A stretch of 64,000 nucleotides of DNA from Tenebrio molitor. Lineage: Eukaryota; Arthropoda; Insecta; Coleoptera; Tenebrionidae. The position numbers were made by a program, and so were the translations under genes. The stretch covers positions 7,874,001 to 7,938,000 of the forward strand of contig NC_091046.1 in the NCBI RefSeq assembly GCF_963966145.1, given 5' to 3'. Positions 38,383 to 50,423 of this stretch are shown here, one piece after another (the first letter of the stretch is position 1; each line of letters opens with the position of its first letter). The notes below the pieces were generated by a model. It saw only the letters and a list, made by a program, of their open reading frames with translations, did not search any database and was not told where the DNA came from.

Positions 38383-38680
38383 GGGCGTTCAAATTATATC
38401 CTGGGCTGGGAAGACGTGGAAACCGTCAATTGTTTTGCTTTTTTAAAGTGTAGATTGACAGTTGTAATTAGAGCATGTTGACAGCTAACCTAAAATTTAT
38501 AAACTAGCGATTGCTACTCTCGAAGAAGAATATCTAAGGGCACCCTTTGCTGAAAACAAAGATGTTCAATTATGTGCCGATTAAAACGTGTCAAACGGCG
38601 GGAAATTCAAATTTTACACTGTTCCAAATGGTATACTTTTTTCAACGCCTACTCAGCCCAGCTTTTCATTTGAACGCACC
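38383..38680. mobile_element. MITE, GGGCGTTCAAAT ends
   Basis: The left end GGGCGTTCAAAT (38383) and the inverted right end ATTTGAACGCACC (to 38680) pair over about 10-12 bases. A second matching block, CTGGGCTG, lies just inside each end. It is 298 bp and non-coding. The terminal sequence recalls the GGGTGTTCAAAT end at 1779, so the two may be related. Confidence 0.5.
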
Positions 38681-39589
38681 ATACATTGCCAAAATAAACA
38701 TAAATGTCGACGCGGTACCTGATCGGTTCAAAAATCTCCCAAAAAACTGTGATGTAGATATTTTTTCCTTTACCTATCTTTACAATTAATTTATTGTAGA
38801 GGTATCGCTATGTAAAAATTTAAAATACTTTGAAACACACTGTTCTCGCAAAAAAATAAAATTAATGATAATGACTTTCTTTAGAATTTCTGATTTCCAA
38901 AATAGTTCAAAGAACTATTAACATTTTTTTTTGGTTTCAAAAATCTACTGGAATTCGATAAAATACATGACACACTGTCGTATGAATTTTAACTCCTGAA
39001 TTATGAATCGAATTTTGCCTAATTAACGATGAGAATGCATTTACAAAAAAACTATACTGAAGAGAATGACAAAATCTTCTGCATATATCTCTATCTGATT
39101 GGTGAATGTTACAAATCTGGAAAAATCCTAATTCACAAGGTGAAAGACGCCAACAAATATGTTTTAAGTATAAATGTCAATTGGATTTGTTAGCAAGTGA
39201 CTATCTAGTGTTAAAATGGAGCCATAACTTATGTATATTCAGTAGATTTCTATTAACACAGTTTTAATAAAGTGTTGAGCTGATTGTGTAATTGTGTTTA
39301 TTTGTTGTTAGTCTATTTTTAAAATAGTCGACGAGTGTTGTAGATACAATGATGAGGTTTCGCTAACACTACACTTTTTAACACGCTCTAATTAAGAATT
39401 TTCTTATTAATTACACATTGTGATTCTTTGGATGTTTGCATCCACATAAAACATACAAGTATGAAATACATAATCTTATAAAACTTATAAAATAAAAAGT
39501 TTTTGAACGAATCTACAGCTTGGCACATGAAATGCGCAGAAGAGGAAACGAGACAGTGTCTGTAAGACAAGTATATGGAGTTGTAAGTA
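38681..39589. other. AT-rich non-coding stretch
   Basis: No gene or repeat was recognised. Confidence 0.45.
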
Positions 39590-40118
39590 CAGTCGATTGC
39601 AAAAAAATCGAGTATGTACTGTCGCGAGCAATAAATTTTGGTCGTCAATGTCATTTCAAAATTTGGTTAGATTGTCACAAATTTAAAAAATTTCCCTGCC
39701 TAATTATGTCCATGTCAACAAAGTGTCAAAAAATTGAGAAGAAAATGACAATTAATGTGATACAACATGATTATAGGTTATGATATTTACGGCTGTTTTA
39801 CAATGGAACATTTTCGATTGCGTCAAAGAATGACCTTGACGATCAAAATTTATTGCTCGCGACTGTACATGAAATTTTCTCTAGTTTAATTCATTCTTCT
39901 TGTTGTCAATTTTGATTTTACCCAGACAAGCAAAATGTCAAAACTTTTCATTTCTTACGTCAGACATAATGACATTCCTTGTGTCAGACATAACCTATTT
40001 GAAAAATCAGGCCATTATAAGTCAGAAAAGCCTGATTTACATGTGTTAAAAATAGGAAAATTCAGTACTTTTGATTTTTATAATGTATGTATGTACTTGT
40101 TTTTTTTGCAACCGACTG
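39590..40118. mobile_element. outer MITE interrupted by another element
   Basis: The left end CAGTCGATTGCAAAAAAA (39590) and the inverted right end TTTTTTTGCAACCGACTG (to 40118) form TIRs of about 18 bp with one mismatch. TA lies on each side (39588-39589 and 40119-40120). Its interior is split by a complete TA-flanked element at 39619-39865. Without the insert it would be about 280 bp. No coding capacity remains; the frame at 39520-39783 crosses element boundaries and is not credited. Confidence 0.6.
39619..39865. mobile_element. nested MITE, long TIRs, TA duplication
   Basis: CTGTCGCGAGCAATAAATTT begins the left arm at 39619, and its inverted copy ends at 39865. About 35 terminal bases pair with three mismatches. 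TA occurs on both sides (39617-39618 and 39866-39867). The 247-bp element sits inside the left part of the 39590-40118 element, so it inserted later. The GAGCAATAA part of its arm recurs in the hairpin at 52636. Confidence 0.75.
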
Positions 40119-40125
40119 TACAGTA

Positions 40126-40342
40126 CAGTGGTTGCAAAAAAAAACGGCAAATGAAAATTTTCTTAATGTAAATTTGGTTTTATCCATTTGTCAATTAATT
40201 GTCTACTTGACAATTTCTATCGAATAATTTTAAAAAATGCCATTGAATTTCTATTGTAACCTATCTCTCGTAAGAAGGTTTCACACTATGAAAATGTTTC
40301 AATTTTATTCTGCAGCTTCTGTTTTTTTTTTGCAACCAACTG
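40126..40342. mobile_element. MITE abutting the previous one
   Basis: The left end CAGTGGTTGCAAAAAAAAA (40126) and the inverted right end TTTTTTTGCAACCAACTG (to 40342) form related TIRs, 217 bp apart end to end. The left end lies 7 bp from the right end of the neighbouring element with nearly the same terminal sequence. The junction is therefore a near-perfect palindrome of about 44 bp at 40101-40144. Confidence 0.65.
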
Positions 40343-42044
40343 TTTACTCAATGTAGCAAATCTGCTAAATACCTCTTCCCATTTATTTCTGAGCCAGCCG
40401 TATCACAATTTCAATAAAATGTTTCGCTGCCTAATTGTTTATTTTATGAATCTACATATTTCTAAGAAACATTAAAGCAATATTGCTATACACAGAGATG
40501 AGGCTGTTAATTTTGATATTCTAGATAAAAAAAATTATTAAGCCCAGATTGTGTTACTCTCAACATTCGCACGGAACACAATAATCCTATTACAATAATA
40601 ATAACATTTGAATTTTGTGGTTTAGATTCATGTTCGAACGTGTCCACTTTCGGAAGCTTGTCGGTGACTTCTGGACCACCCGCGCGTGCTCGATGAAATC
40701 TGTTATTAAATGCGTGTGGACACAATTTATTCGCTCGAGACAACCGTTTAATTAGAAAAATAAAGATGATGATGTTTGTTGTGTAGTTAGCACATGTTGG
40801 GAAGAAACACAATAACGAAAACAGTAAAAGATAAATATCAAATGCGCGGTATTTTTGGAATGCGAAGATATACCATCACGCATTACATAAACAAAAACAC
40901 AAACTATGTAACATTTTTATTTAAAACAGGCAACTTACTTTTTATTTGTTTTGTGACCTGCTACTTTGAAACTCCACAACGCGGACACGACCTGATCAAG
41001 CCATTAATTCGTGTGGGGTGGGAGGAGGGAGATTCCACCAAAATTAAATCTCTTAACGGTTCGTAATCGTCATTCTCCATCGACCATTTATTTTCCAGGC
41101 TCTCATGCACATCTAATTCGTTAGGAATGCGGACAATTGATTAATCTTACAGTTTCGGACCTATACTGGTATATTATTTCCGAGCTAGTGTGGACAGCGA
41201 GATTTTTCGTGATCGTATCAGCATCTCTGTAGCCCCACGTTTCGCCTCTTTTTCTTTCAAAACGGGCATCGCGTGGCTAGCTTTGCAACAATTTATCTCG
41301 AAAAAAATCCGAATCATTAAAGATTTTATTCGAGAAACGACTAAATAATGATGATGGTGATGATTATGATGACTTGAGCCGGTAGTCTATAATGTTTTAC
41401 AACAGATAATCCAGTCAGTAAATATTTATAGCCCTCTTAAACGTCCGTGGTTAGTGACTTTCGCTTCACACTGCGCTGCACCCGCCTTTCCATTTTAGAC
41501 CAAAACTGGATGCACCGCGACTCGTATAATCGAAATTTAATGCTCAATTTTTCGACGCCCATCATTTTTTTTTCAAATGAGGGTGGCCACCTCCTTTTCT
41601 ATTGCACGGAGCTTTCGAGGCGATTACGTTGGACAGTAGCCCCTTCTAGCTACCACCTCGAAGCTACCTGCTCGTTAACTATCTATAATTTATGGGGGTT
41701 TCTGTTGGAAGACAAAATATCTACTAAATAATTTATCTGTCCCAAAAGATAATTGCACCTTTTCCCGGAGAGTGCCGCTTTCGACTACCGCCTAGGTGAT
41801 ATATCAACAAGTTCCTTTGTTAACTCCGGTGCTGCACCATGTACCGACAATTAAACTGCCTAATCTTGATTTTTTCGCATCTTTATTCATCAAACTATTT
41901 ATTTTATAACCCGCGAGTCATTAAATGCCCAGTAATCCGTTAAGTTTAATTTGCTGTTAAACAACCATTCACGATGTTATCTCCTTTGTACGGCTACTAT
42001 GGCGCACCATTGCATTAGTACATTTGGCGAAAGTTTTGCGCTGT
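40343..42044. other. non-coding, nothing recognised
   Basis: No gene is supported. Frames at 40794-41066 and 41447-41731 lack recognisable domains and splice context. Confidence 0.4.
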
Positions 42045-42052
42045 TGACGTCA
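42045..42052. promoter_or_regulatory. perfect CRE palindrome
   Basis: TGACGTCA, the full CREB/ATF site, lies 112 bp upstream of the ATG of the small ORF at 42164. In animals, full CREs are most often functional close to transcription starts. This is a motif match only. Confidence 0.4.
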
Positions 42053-42163
42053 CGAAATCGGGATTTCCAAAACTGTACTTTTTGCAGGTGAACTGGCGTA
42101 ATTAAAGTTTTTGCCAGAGGCAACGAACCTTCCACAATAGTCGGAATTTATCGAAATCGCAAT

Positions 42164-42448
42164 ATGGCTAGCGTACCTGAGCTTGTAAAATTAAAATATG
42201 AAGAGCGATGGTTCGTTGAACTAGTTAATGCGAAGCTGCAACATTTAGTGGCGCAATTGCAAAACGCCAGGAAATACTTTCGGTCGGGCCTTATTGTGTC
42301 GGAAAATTTGAGAAGCTTAATGGCGTTCCTTTGTGACGGTCTTAATGTCTGTCAATCATTAAAATACAAAGTGAAAGTACCCGAGCGGATGGATAAAAGA
42401 AATCTTAATTTATTTGTCGAAATTTGGTGTAGGTCGTTACTTCTTTAA
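42164..42448 (+). CDS. unassigned small ORF, 94 codons
   Basis: I do not recognise this protein. The ATG context is good for a eukaryote (A at -3, G at +4). The 94 residues have an ordinary, non-repetitive composition: charged helix-like stretches, Leu/Val-rich segments, several Cys and Trp, and no signal peptide or obvious membrane span. A TGACGTCA element lies 112 bp upstream, and an acceptor-like TTTTTGCAG ends at 42087. No TATA box, donor or polyadenylation signal clearly completes a gene. It may be a lineage-specific small gene, an exon, or chance. Confidence 0.25.
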   Translation: MASVPELVKLKYEERWFVELVNAKLQHLVAQLQNARKYFRSGLIVSENLRSLMAFLCDGLNVCQSLKYKVKVPERMDKRNLNLFVEIWCRSLLL

Positions 42449-44602
42449 TGTCCACCGCCTAGAGCTTGTTCAAATCTTTGGAAATCATTACGCCTTCGAT
42501 AAATAGATCTGCTCGACTGTCATCCCGCCTGACAGATGTGAAATGGAAGAGAAAGGCCGCATCAAAAAACTAAGTACCACTCGGTACGATATGATGCCAG
42601 ATCGTGAAACAATTGGATTTTTCTCTGATATCTCCGTCCATAAGTGTTATTGGTGTTGGGTGCGAACCTGTTCCATCGAGTGTTGAGTAACCCATTATGT
42701 GTTGCATTTTTGTGTCGACGAATTTGGTCCAACAGGTGTTAGTTGGTCTCTATTTCGAAACGTACTTGTGCCACAATTCCCGACAGGAGAAACATTTTAC
42801 AAAATGATCACTCGGCAAAAGGTCGAAGCCTATCGACAGGTTAAATCATGTAAACATGTCATGACTCCGCCGGTGTGAAAATTCAGCTCTTATGTTCCAT
42901 GTATCTGGGAAGATATTGCATGTTGGACTTGTGTTACATGAGTCATGCGAACTGTAAACTGTACAAATAGCACTTAGTTAATTAGTTAGAGAAGTTGGAG
43001 TTACAACCGTTCGGTCCCAGAAAAAAACGTGTCAGATTAACAAGATTAGAGAGATTCTGGTAGGTTGGACGAGTGCACGAGGGATTAGTCATCGTTTGGA
43101 TTTTTCAAAAAAGTGAAGATAGAGTTTCCGTCGTGGCCATTACATCGTTAATTTACCTTTAAAAAGTATGTGGGTGCTACAAGAACGCGGCCAAATTTTT
43201 TTCCATGGGCGTCACACCGAGAACCCGTGACTCACAAAACAAATTTATAAAAAACCTCTTTGTTGGCTTTAATTTAAACAAAATGCAAATAGAAAAAGCT
43301 CGCCCCTGCGCGCATTTGAATATGAAGATGTCGTCGAAACCTCGGGGTCTCGAACGATCCGGTACCGTCTCTTCTGAATCATCACCCACAACGCGCGGTA
43401 CCACTGGGACTACCGGCGTGAATGCGGCCTTAATTACAATTAAGATCGGATCCGGTGCGGCAGGAGTAGCACTATTTGTTCTGTTATCGGTCGAAATCGG
43501 GCATTCTTTTGGTGGAACCGATTTTTAGGTAACAAGCTAGAAATTCCAGAGCTACACCTACGATCCATCAAGTCGGAGCCGTTCTAATTGGCCGCTCCTA
43601 TCTATCGTCTGAACGAGGCACACGAACACCTGGCCGCCAATGCACCTGATGCGGTCGTTCGCTATCAACTCCACAATGTTTACTTGTGCTTACGCCAAAA
43701 TTATGACGAATATTAATGGGGGCCGTACAAAGAGACCCATGTAACGTAATTACTACCGTAGGAAAGTGGCCTTATCGCTCCGTTATCTGGAATTGTGCCC
43801 CGGTGAAAAGTAACGCTGCGGCTGGCCGCGCTCGTCCAGATCTGACAAAGATGAAGACGTCGCTGACATCTTTATGATATCGTCTTCAGCTGAGTAGTTT
43901 TATTGGACGGTTTCGCGGAATTTCTGTTCGCACTGAATTTCTCCGCGACCTTTGCGCCATCGAGGAGACGCTGCTGACGGAACGGGTTCGACGCGTTCGA
44001 ACGACACTTGCGTAACGGGCCTCAGGACACGTCGTGGAGCAGGAGGTCCGATTCGAAGGACTAGGGTTCGCTCTTCCTGAAAATTTGCAAACTACGGTAA
44101 ATGCGCCGAGAGAGAATAAATGTGACGTTTTCACGGATCCGAGCTTCGTTGTTTATGCTTGAGATATGCAAAATCGATGGAAGAGTGTTAAAGGAACGAG
44201 TCTTGGGACGTAGAGATTTGTGGAAATGTATACTTCATGCGTCAACTTGTTGCACGCGGGACGTGCTCATAAAATGAAATATGTATATCGTTTCGAGAAC
44301 GCTATTTTATAGATCATAGAGAATTGTGATCCACTTTATCGTGAAACGAACTGTACCAAAAGCTGCATTAGAACATTTACTTTTCTGTCGGAGCGAATTG
44401 TCGATAGCTATTGTGAATGTTACCAATCGACAAACACTTCTTCGTTTGAATTAATCATTTTCTAGAAAAATTTTGTCGTTGGTAGTTGCAGGATAATCCA
44501 TCACAGCTAACACTGAAATGAAGTCTATTTAAGAAGTAAAAGATATATCACCATATCTGTTTTAACGTTCTGATGATCTTCTCTTCAAAAATTAAAAAAA
44601 AA
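42449..44602. other. non-coding, GC-richer at 43.2-44.1 kb
   Basis: Opposed frames at 43205-43528 (+) and 43177-43404 (-), and one at 43886-44134 (-), are unrecognised. The plus frame has a Thr/Ser-rich segment followed by a short hydrophobic run but no supporting signals. Confidence 0.4.
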
Positions 44603-45085
44603 AACAGAAAAAAGTGCTTTTATTTTCACTAGTAATAGTAGTCATCAATTACCTACAACAATGTTTCTAAATAAAGTTTCTTGGAATTTCCAAATTGAAT
44701 TGCCATTTGTCCCCCCTTTATTTCACGTTGAACGCAATTTTATAAATCTGAAAACTTTTTGTTTGAATGTTTTTATTCCCTTCGTATTGCACTTTTCATT
44801 CATTGTTTTTTACTAATGAGTATGTTTTGCATTACCTAATGTTTTTTCCCGAAATTGCGCTTCATGAAAAAAAGGTTTCACTTTCGTTTGTTTTTTGTTA
44901 CCTCCCTGTTTTGTTTCTTTATTAATTCAGTTAGATTATATCGTTCCATAGGCGGGTAAACCAATCTTTAGTGAATTTACATTAATTTTTAAAACCCATC
45001 AGAATGTTTTCGAAAAAAAAATATTTAGAAAAGTTGTTCCTATTACCTGTTAAAATAAATGCACTTTTTTCTGTTACACCCTGTA
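44603..45085. mobile_element. MITE with about 35-bp TIRs
   Basis: AACAGAAAAAAGTGC (44603) continues into an arm of about 35 bp that is repeated inverted at the right end, GCACTTTTTTCTGTT, ending at 45075. About 30 of 35 bases match. The right side runs on into ACACCCTGTA to 45085, a common insect transposon end; the left equivalent has decayed into poly-A. The interior is AT-rich and non-coding. Confidence 0.65.
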
Positions 45086-45544
45086 TAATAAATTTGATAG
45101 TTTATGAGTACATTCAAGGTTGCCTTACTTTACTCCCGGAAGATAGGTCCATTTTTTATATTTTGTAGTCCATACCGTTACATAAATTAGCTACTGAAAT
45201 ATGTACATACGTCATAGTTAAAAGCACCCCCTGAAATTCGGGTTTTTTTGTTTTTCTCATTTCAAACGCAAAGAGACAAAGTCCTAGTAGCAAAAATTTC
45301 CGTTTTTCACACTATGTAAGGACACAAATGAAAATAAAACATGAAAAAACACTTACACCATCTTGTTTGTTGCGACTGTCGAGAGCTTTGTTCTTTGATA
45401 ACTTTTTCTTTTCAAGGAGAGCTTTTGTCTAAAAATTTGACGAGAAAAACGAAAAACGAAGGCCTGACAGATATCTAGAGATAAAATATCGAGCCTAATT
45501 CAACAAGATAATTTTGTGGGTGGATTGACTTCATTTTACAATAG

Positions 45545-45908
45545 TTATTTGTGTATCATGCCCAAAAAGTGCATCTTTTTCGTTCGAGTCTTGAGTTTTC
45601 TGAAAGAGGCGCAGCCGAGGCTAAACAGGCGACGACTAAAGGCACTTTTTGGCAGAAGTGCACATTATTTTTTTTAGATGACCGCACAAACTACAAAGCA
45701 TTCAAATAGATAAATTTGTTAAATCACAATATTAACAACTTTTTATAGTATTTGTTATCAGCTTGCCAGCAAAACTAGAAATTTACTACTTGCAATACAA
45801 TTATTTATTTACATAATTTATGGTGACAGGACAATTATGGGTCTCGTTGCTCGTTGCTCAGCGTCCAAAAAAGAGTTACTTTTCGTCCGCTTGTGAGTAC
45901 GTAAAATT
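45545..45908. repeat. dispersed element, copy 1
   Basis: This segment is collinear with 50020-50423. Both begin TTATTTGTG.ATCA and carry GGCACTTTTTGGCAGA. They share a long AT-rich middle (including CAATACAATTA and TTTATGGTGACAGGACAATT) and end with GAGTTACTTTTCGTCCGCTTG and ACGTAAAAT. The first 110 bp form an imperfect hairpin around a GC-rich GAGGCGCAGCCGAGGC core. It is non-coding. Relative to copy 2 it lacks about 40 bp, mostly in the GTTGCTCGTTGC region. Confidence 0.8.
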
Positions 45909-48900
45909 ACCGTTTTCATTAAAGGTGCCTAAAAAATTATTTCAGCATCCTTCGAAAAATTTTAATCGTTTAAATAATTAAATTTCTTACATATCTTGTG
46001 CATTGCAAATATATAACATCACTCTCTTTACCCTTTCGCATTATGTATTTCAAAACTTTTCGCTGAAAAATTCCTCCGGTGTTATTGAATCGTGTAGTAG
46101 ATCGCATAAAAAAGTCCTTATTAGCGTCGTCGAGCCAAGACGGATGAATAAATTAGACGAAACCTAAAGAAAGTGTCACCAGAATAGTTAATTAAACAAT
46201 GAGAGGCAATCAGGACACGGTTACAAGCAACACTTTTACCTTTTAACGACAATGCCCATAAGGTGCGTCCAGGTTATTTTATAAGACATGTGAAATTGTA
46301 TGTGCTTGTATAGAATAGTGTTCGTTTGTGTTTGCTCCGGTTTTTCTCTGTTTGTTTTGTGGGCATGTGCCATTGCGTATTGTTCTGGTTATCGTTCACA
46401 TGCCAACAAGCAAAGAAGGATTTATTTAGAAAATGGACCACACCGTAACGTCAAAACGCCATCGGTTTATGTTCCCGGAAGGACCCAGTGAAATCAAATT
46501 TTCTCTGGAGATTAAATTAATGCCTCCCGCTTTTCAAGTGAAAGCCAAAGATTTGATCTGGACGTTTTTGTTCTCCTAAACTATTACTTATGCGCTTCGT
46601 TCCGGTTTTTACCCCCTTTGAGCCAAAGGAAACGTCCAAATGCTTCACTTTAAAAAAATCGTAAATTTAATGTGGAGGAACGTCCTCTTCCTCGACGCCG
46701 TGGACTCCACTGTCCACCTTAATTTCACAAGTTTTAATGTTAACGGCGAGCCGTGACTTGTCGACGCAGATAAGGACCCGGAATTTTCCGGTCGGTGCGG
46801 TTTTCGCCGATAACATCGTCCGACTTATTGTCGGTGTGGTCCAACAAAAAAACTAATTATTATTACACAGCGGACGGGACCGTTCCTGGATTCTCTGAAA
46901 TTTCCTGAAATTTGTTGTCGACTCTGAATTGCGTCGAGAGTGCGAGTTGAACGGTCTTTGGCGCGTCGAAACCGAGAAAAATCCGGTGATTTACATTTAA
47001 GTTGGCGCAAATGTTGTCTGGAATTGGTGCAAACGGTCGCTTATGCAGTTTCATAAATTTTGCCAAGAAACTTTAAAAACCGTGCGGTTTAAAACGGCTC
47101 TCTCAAGACATCAATAAACGAGTAGCATTTATCTTTACATAATAGCAAGCTCCAACAGTTTGAATAACAGCAGGATAACGTACAGAGAACGAGCTTTTTG
47201 CAAGCGACTAAAGAATTTTGATGAGGTAATACCGATTCTTACTTCTTGCGGAATATTTAATAGTTAACTTATACATACGCAAGGTAGAATACATTCCCCG
47301 TACGTACATAACGCAGAGCGCATTCTTACAAAGTCTTCTGTCGCAAAGCACAGCCTCTCGGCAGCTTCCACACTTTTATCTTGGATCATTTACCCAACAT
47401 GACGAAAGTTATTTACGACTATTATTAAATTTCTAGCAGTGTAATTTCACGTTTATCGGTCGGGTTTCGTCCTAACAATTGGAAATTTGCGGCAAGGTGC
47501 CATGTCAAGCTCGTTTAAAAAAAAAGTGTCCACATAAAATTTTGTAAAAGTTTTGTAAAAATGTGATGATAAAATTTATAATGCGGGAACTATAAAACTT
47601 TAATTGAACGTCCGCCTGATACCAGCATCTTGTTTGAAAAAATGGAACCACATTTTTGAAAAATTCCCCAACACATTTCGCCACACATTTTTGTCGTTGA
47701 CAGGTTGTTCGGCATTCACTCTGAGTTTTTGATTGGACGGCCATGACTGCCATAAAGCTGTCCGTTTGTTTATTATTTTTCGTAGTACTGTAAACCCGTT
47801 ATCAGTTAGATGGAAATTATTGTTAAAACCCGTTTCGAATGGTCGGCTTTGCATATTTCGCTACCATCGCCCGATACGATATCCTCGATTGGCGAACCGG
47901 CGAGAAAATTGACAGAGACACCGCGAAGAAAATACAACCGGCGGAATTTTGATCCCGTTAGAGCTCCTCGTACATTTTCCAAATTAAAATCCATTAACGC
48001 GGATAACGGAAACGGGACGGATTAACATGGAGGCCGGCGCAAAAATCGCGATTTATCCATTATTTCAAGCGGTCGTCCATAGGTGTTAACAATAATTTCA
48101 CAGTTGATCGCCTACAGTTGCAAACTTTCAAATTTGAAATCGCCCGAAGAAGAGCTGCTCCTCACCGCTCGGGGGCAGACTCGTCTGCGGTTTTGCATTG
48201 TGAAGAGCGCCGTTCTCGACTGCTGCGAATAGAAATTTTTCGAGTGCTCAAGGGTCCAACCTGTTGCGACACACTCGTTGGGTCGAATTTTCTAAAGAAG
48301 TAGCTCCGAGCAGAGAAACTGAAGGAGGTGCGTGTCTGCGACAGTTGACCTTTGCGGAGTCCCATCACCGTCACCCACGAGTCCAGCAGGAAAAGTAGTG
48401 CAGGTCACGTGCGAAATATAGCTGAAATTACCCGGTGGTGGTGAACCCATTACGTGACTCGGTTAAATCCACATCGCCCATTAGACTAATACAGTTAGTC
48501 CACGGCAAATTATTGCCATTATGATTTTCGAAATCGCAGCGAGGCGGTGGTAATATTTATGCAATTAGCGGACCGGCCGCGTCCATTCGGTTTATGAATT
48601 ATTTAAAAAGCAATTTGCGAAGTCCATCGGAACGGCGTAACTCACCGTGAATCGTCCGACCGACGAGGATTCGTCCACCACGAAGTCGCGCCGACCATAT
48701 GGGGAAGGCCTCGGCGCGGACGCTTTCCACCTGACCGGAATCTCGGCGAGTTTCTCATTTTCCTTTTTCCCTCGAAAAAACATTTTTGTGCGGTCTCCAA
48801 TTAATTTACCGTAATCCTCGCCGAGCGTCGATGAATATTGACAATTAATTTGATTCAGATCGAACATAAGGCGGACACGACAGAAATCCCAGCTTTTCAG

Positions 48901-49160
48901 CATCCTTCCGCGTTGACCACATGCTGCACCATTCACACCACTTCTTGACAAAAAATTCCACGTCGGAGAAAAATCGCGATTCTTCAACGGAATTACATAT
49001 CATCAGTCATAGTTTTGAAACCGCCAATTATTCTTGTAATTATGATCCGGTCGATTCGTTCTGAACGAAGAAATGCGAATTGGGCTCCGTGCCCGATTTG
49101 CAGCGCACTTTTAATGGACCAACAATTTGGTGAATCATCCGGGAGCAATCAGAGGAAATG
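45909..49160. other. non-coding, nothing recognised
   Basis: No gene is supported. GC-richer DNA at 46.6-48.9 kb opens frames on both strands (the longest is 131 codons at 48592-48987 -) with no known domain. Tandem TTTTGTAAAA repeats occur near 47540. Confidence 0.4.
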
Positions 49161-49183
49161 ATAATAATAATAATAATAATAAT
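49161..49183. repeat. (ATA)n microsatellite
   Basis: About eight uninterrupted trinucleotide units. Confidence 0.9.
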
Positions 49184-50019
49184 GGGAAGGAGTTACTAAT
49201 CCAGACGTCAATTTGGATAATTGCTCCAAAATCGATCCGGCCGTCTCTTTTCAGCGCTATTAATTTGGGAAAACGCTGAACAATAAACGACAGTTTCAGT
49301 TGGGTGCTTGATGCGTTTTATTGCGAATTAAAGCAGGCATTTGAAGGTGTAAACACAATAATTTACATGTTTTGTGGAAACGTGATATCTGACTATATTG
49401 TAGTAGTATGTTATTGCATATTAGATGTAAAGGATTACGTTTTCTACAAAAATTATCGTTCTCGTAGATAACAATCTTAATTTTATGGGACTACATCGTG
49501 ATACACACACGCTTAAAAAAAGAGTCTAACTGCTTCCACAACAATTCCACGAGTGAAACGGTGAGAGATTTATAACATGTTTATTTATAACGGCGTAATA
49601 GAAATGTCTGCTTCCAATGAAAATGGGAATTGTAATTAACTATTGGCTTTTAAAATAACACAATTTAACTGTTTTATTTTCGATTTGTCTTGATGAGTGT
49701 AGCGCTTTCAGCCGGCCGCACCCTGTACAATAAAGCGTTTTTTGATTTCGACAACAACTACTAATCAATAATAGTGGCAATAGTAAACTCCGCCTCACTA
49801 ATAAAATAGATAAGATTGAAACAAGAAGCTTAATTGCGTGAGTAATTATACACATTATTGCGGAGTAGACGCTTCTTTTAAGTAATAATTATTAAATTAT
49901 GCAGATAATGAAGCTGTAACAGGTTTCATGTACACAACGGGTCACTCCGAATGACATTGTATCAGGAAAATGAAAGCTAACGTTGTAACTTTATGCAAAA
50001 TTTCGGATTCTTGAAAATA

Positions 50020-50423
50020 TTATTTGTGCATCAAGGCCAAAAAGTGCATCATTTTTGTCCGAGGTCGAGTTTTCTGACCGAGGCGCAGCCGAGGCTTGAA
50101 AACAGGCGAGGACAAAAGGCACTTTTTGGCAGAGGTACAAAGCAAAAGATATCATTGGAAAAATTACAAATTTATTTTGTATCTGCCTTTTTCAATGTAG
50201 ATAAATTTATTAATATTAACAATTTTTTTTATAGTATTTTTTGTTAGCTTGCCAACAAAACTGCAAATTTACTATTTGCAATACAATTACTTATTTACGT
50301 AATTTATGGTGACAGGACAATTATCGGTTTTGTCGGTTTCGTTGTTAACTTACTAAACAGATGACGCTACGGTCAGCGTCCGAAAAAAGAGTTACTTTTC
50401 GTCCGCTTGGGAATACGTAAAAT
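50020..50423. repeat. dispersed element, copy 2
   Basis: This is the better-preserved copy of the 45545-45908 element, in the same orientation. Its left part folds into a hairpin: GCCAAAAAGTGC at 50036 pairs with GCACTTTTTGGC ending near 50135, with a second pairing block TTTTGTCC / GGACAAAA and a GAGGCGCAGCCGAGGC centre. The rest is AT-rich and unpaired, ending in the shared GTCCGCTTGG.A.TACGTAAAAT block. There is no ORF; the frame at 49993-50247 runs across the boundary and is not credited. Confidence 0.8.

Noticed and set aside
39520..39783. 87-codon plus-strand frame
   Set aside because: It runs across the boundaries of two nested MITEs, so it is a chance frame.
43205..43528. 107-codon frame with a Thr/Ser-rich part and a short hydrophobic run
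   Set aside because: The hydrophobic run is short, there is no signal peptide at the start, and an opposing frame is open.
48592..48987. 131-codon minus-strand frame
   Set aside because: No recognisable domain, weak context, and located in a GC-richer patch where chance frames are long.
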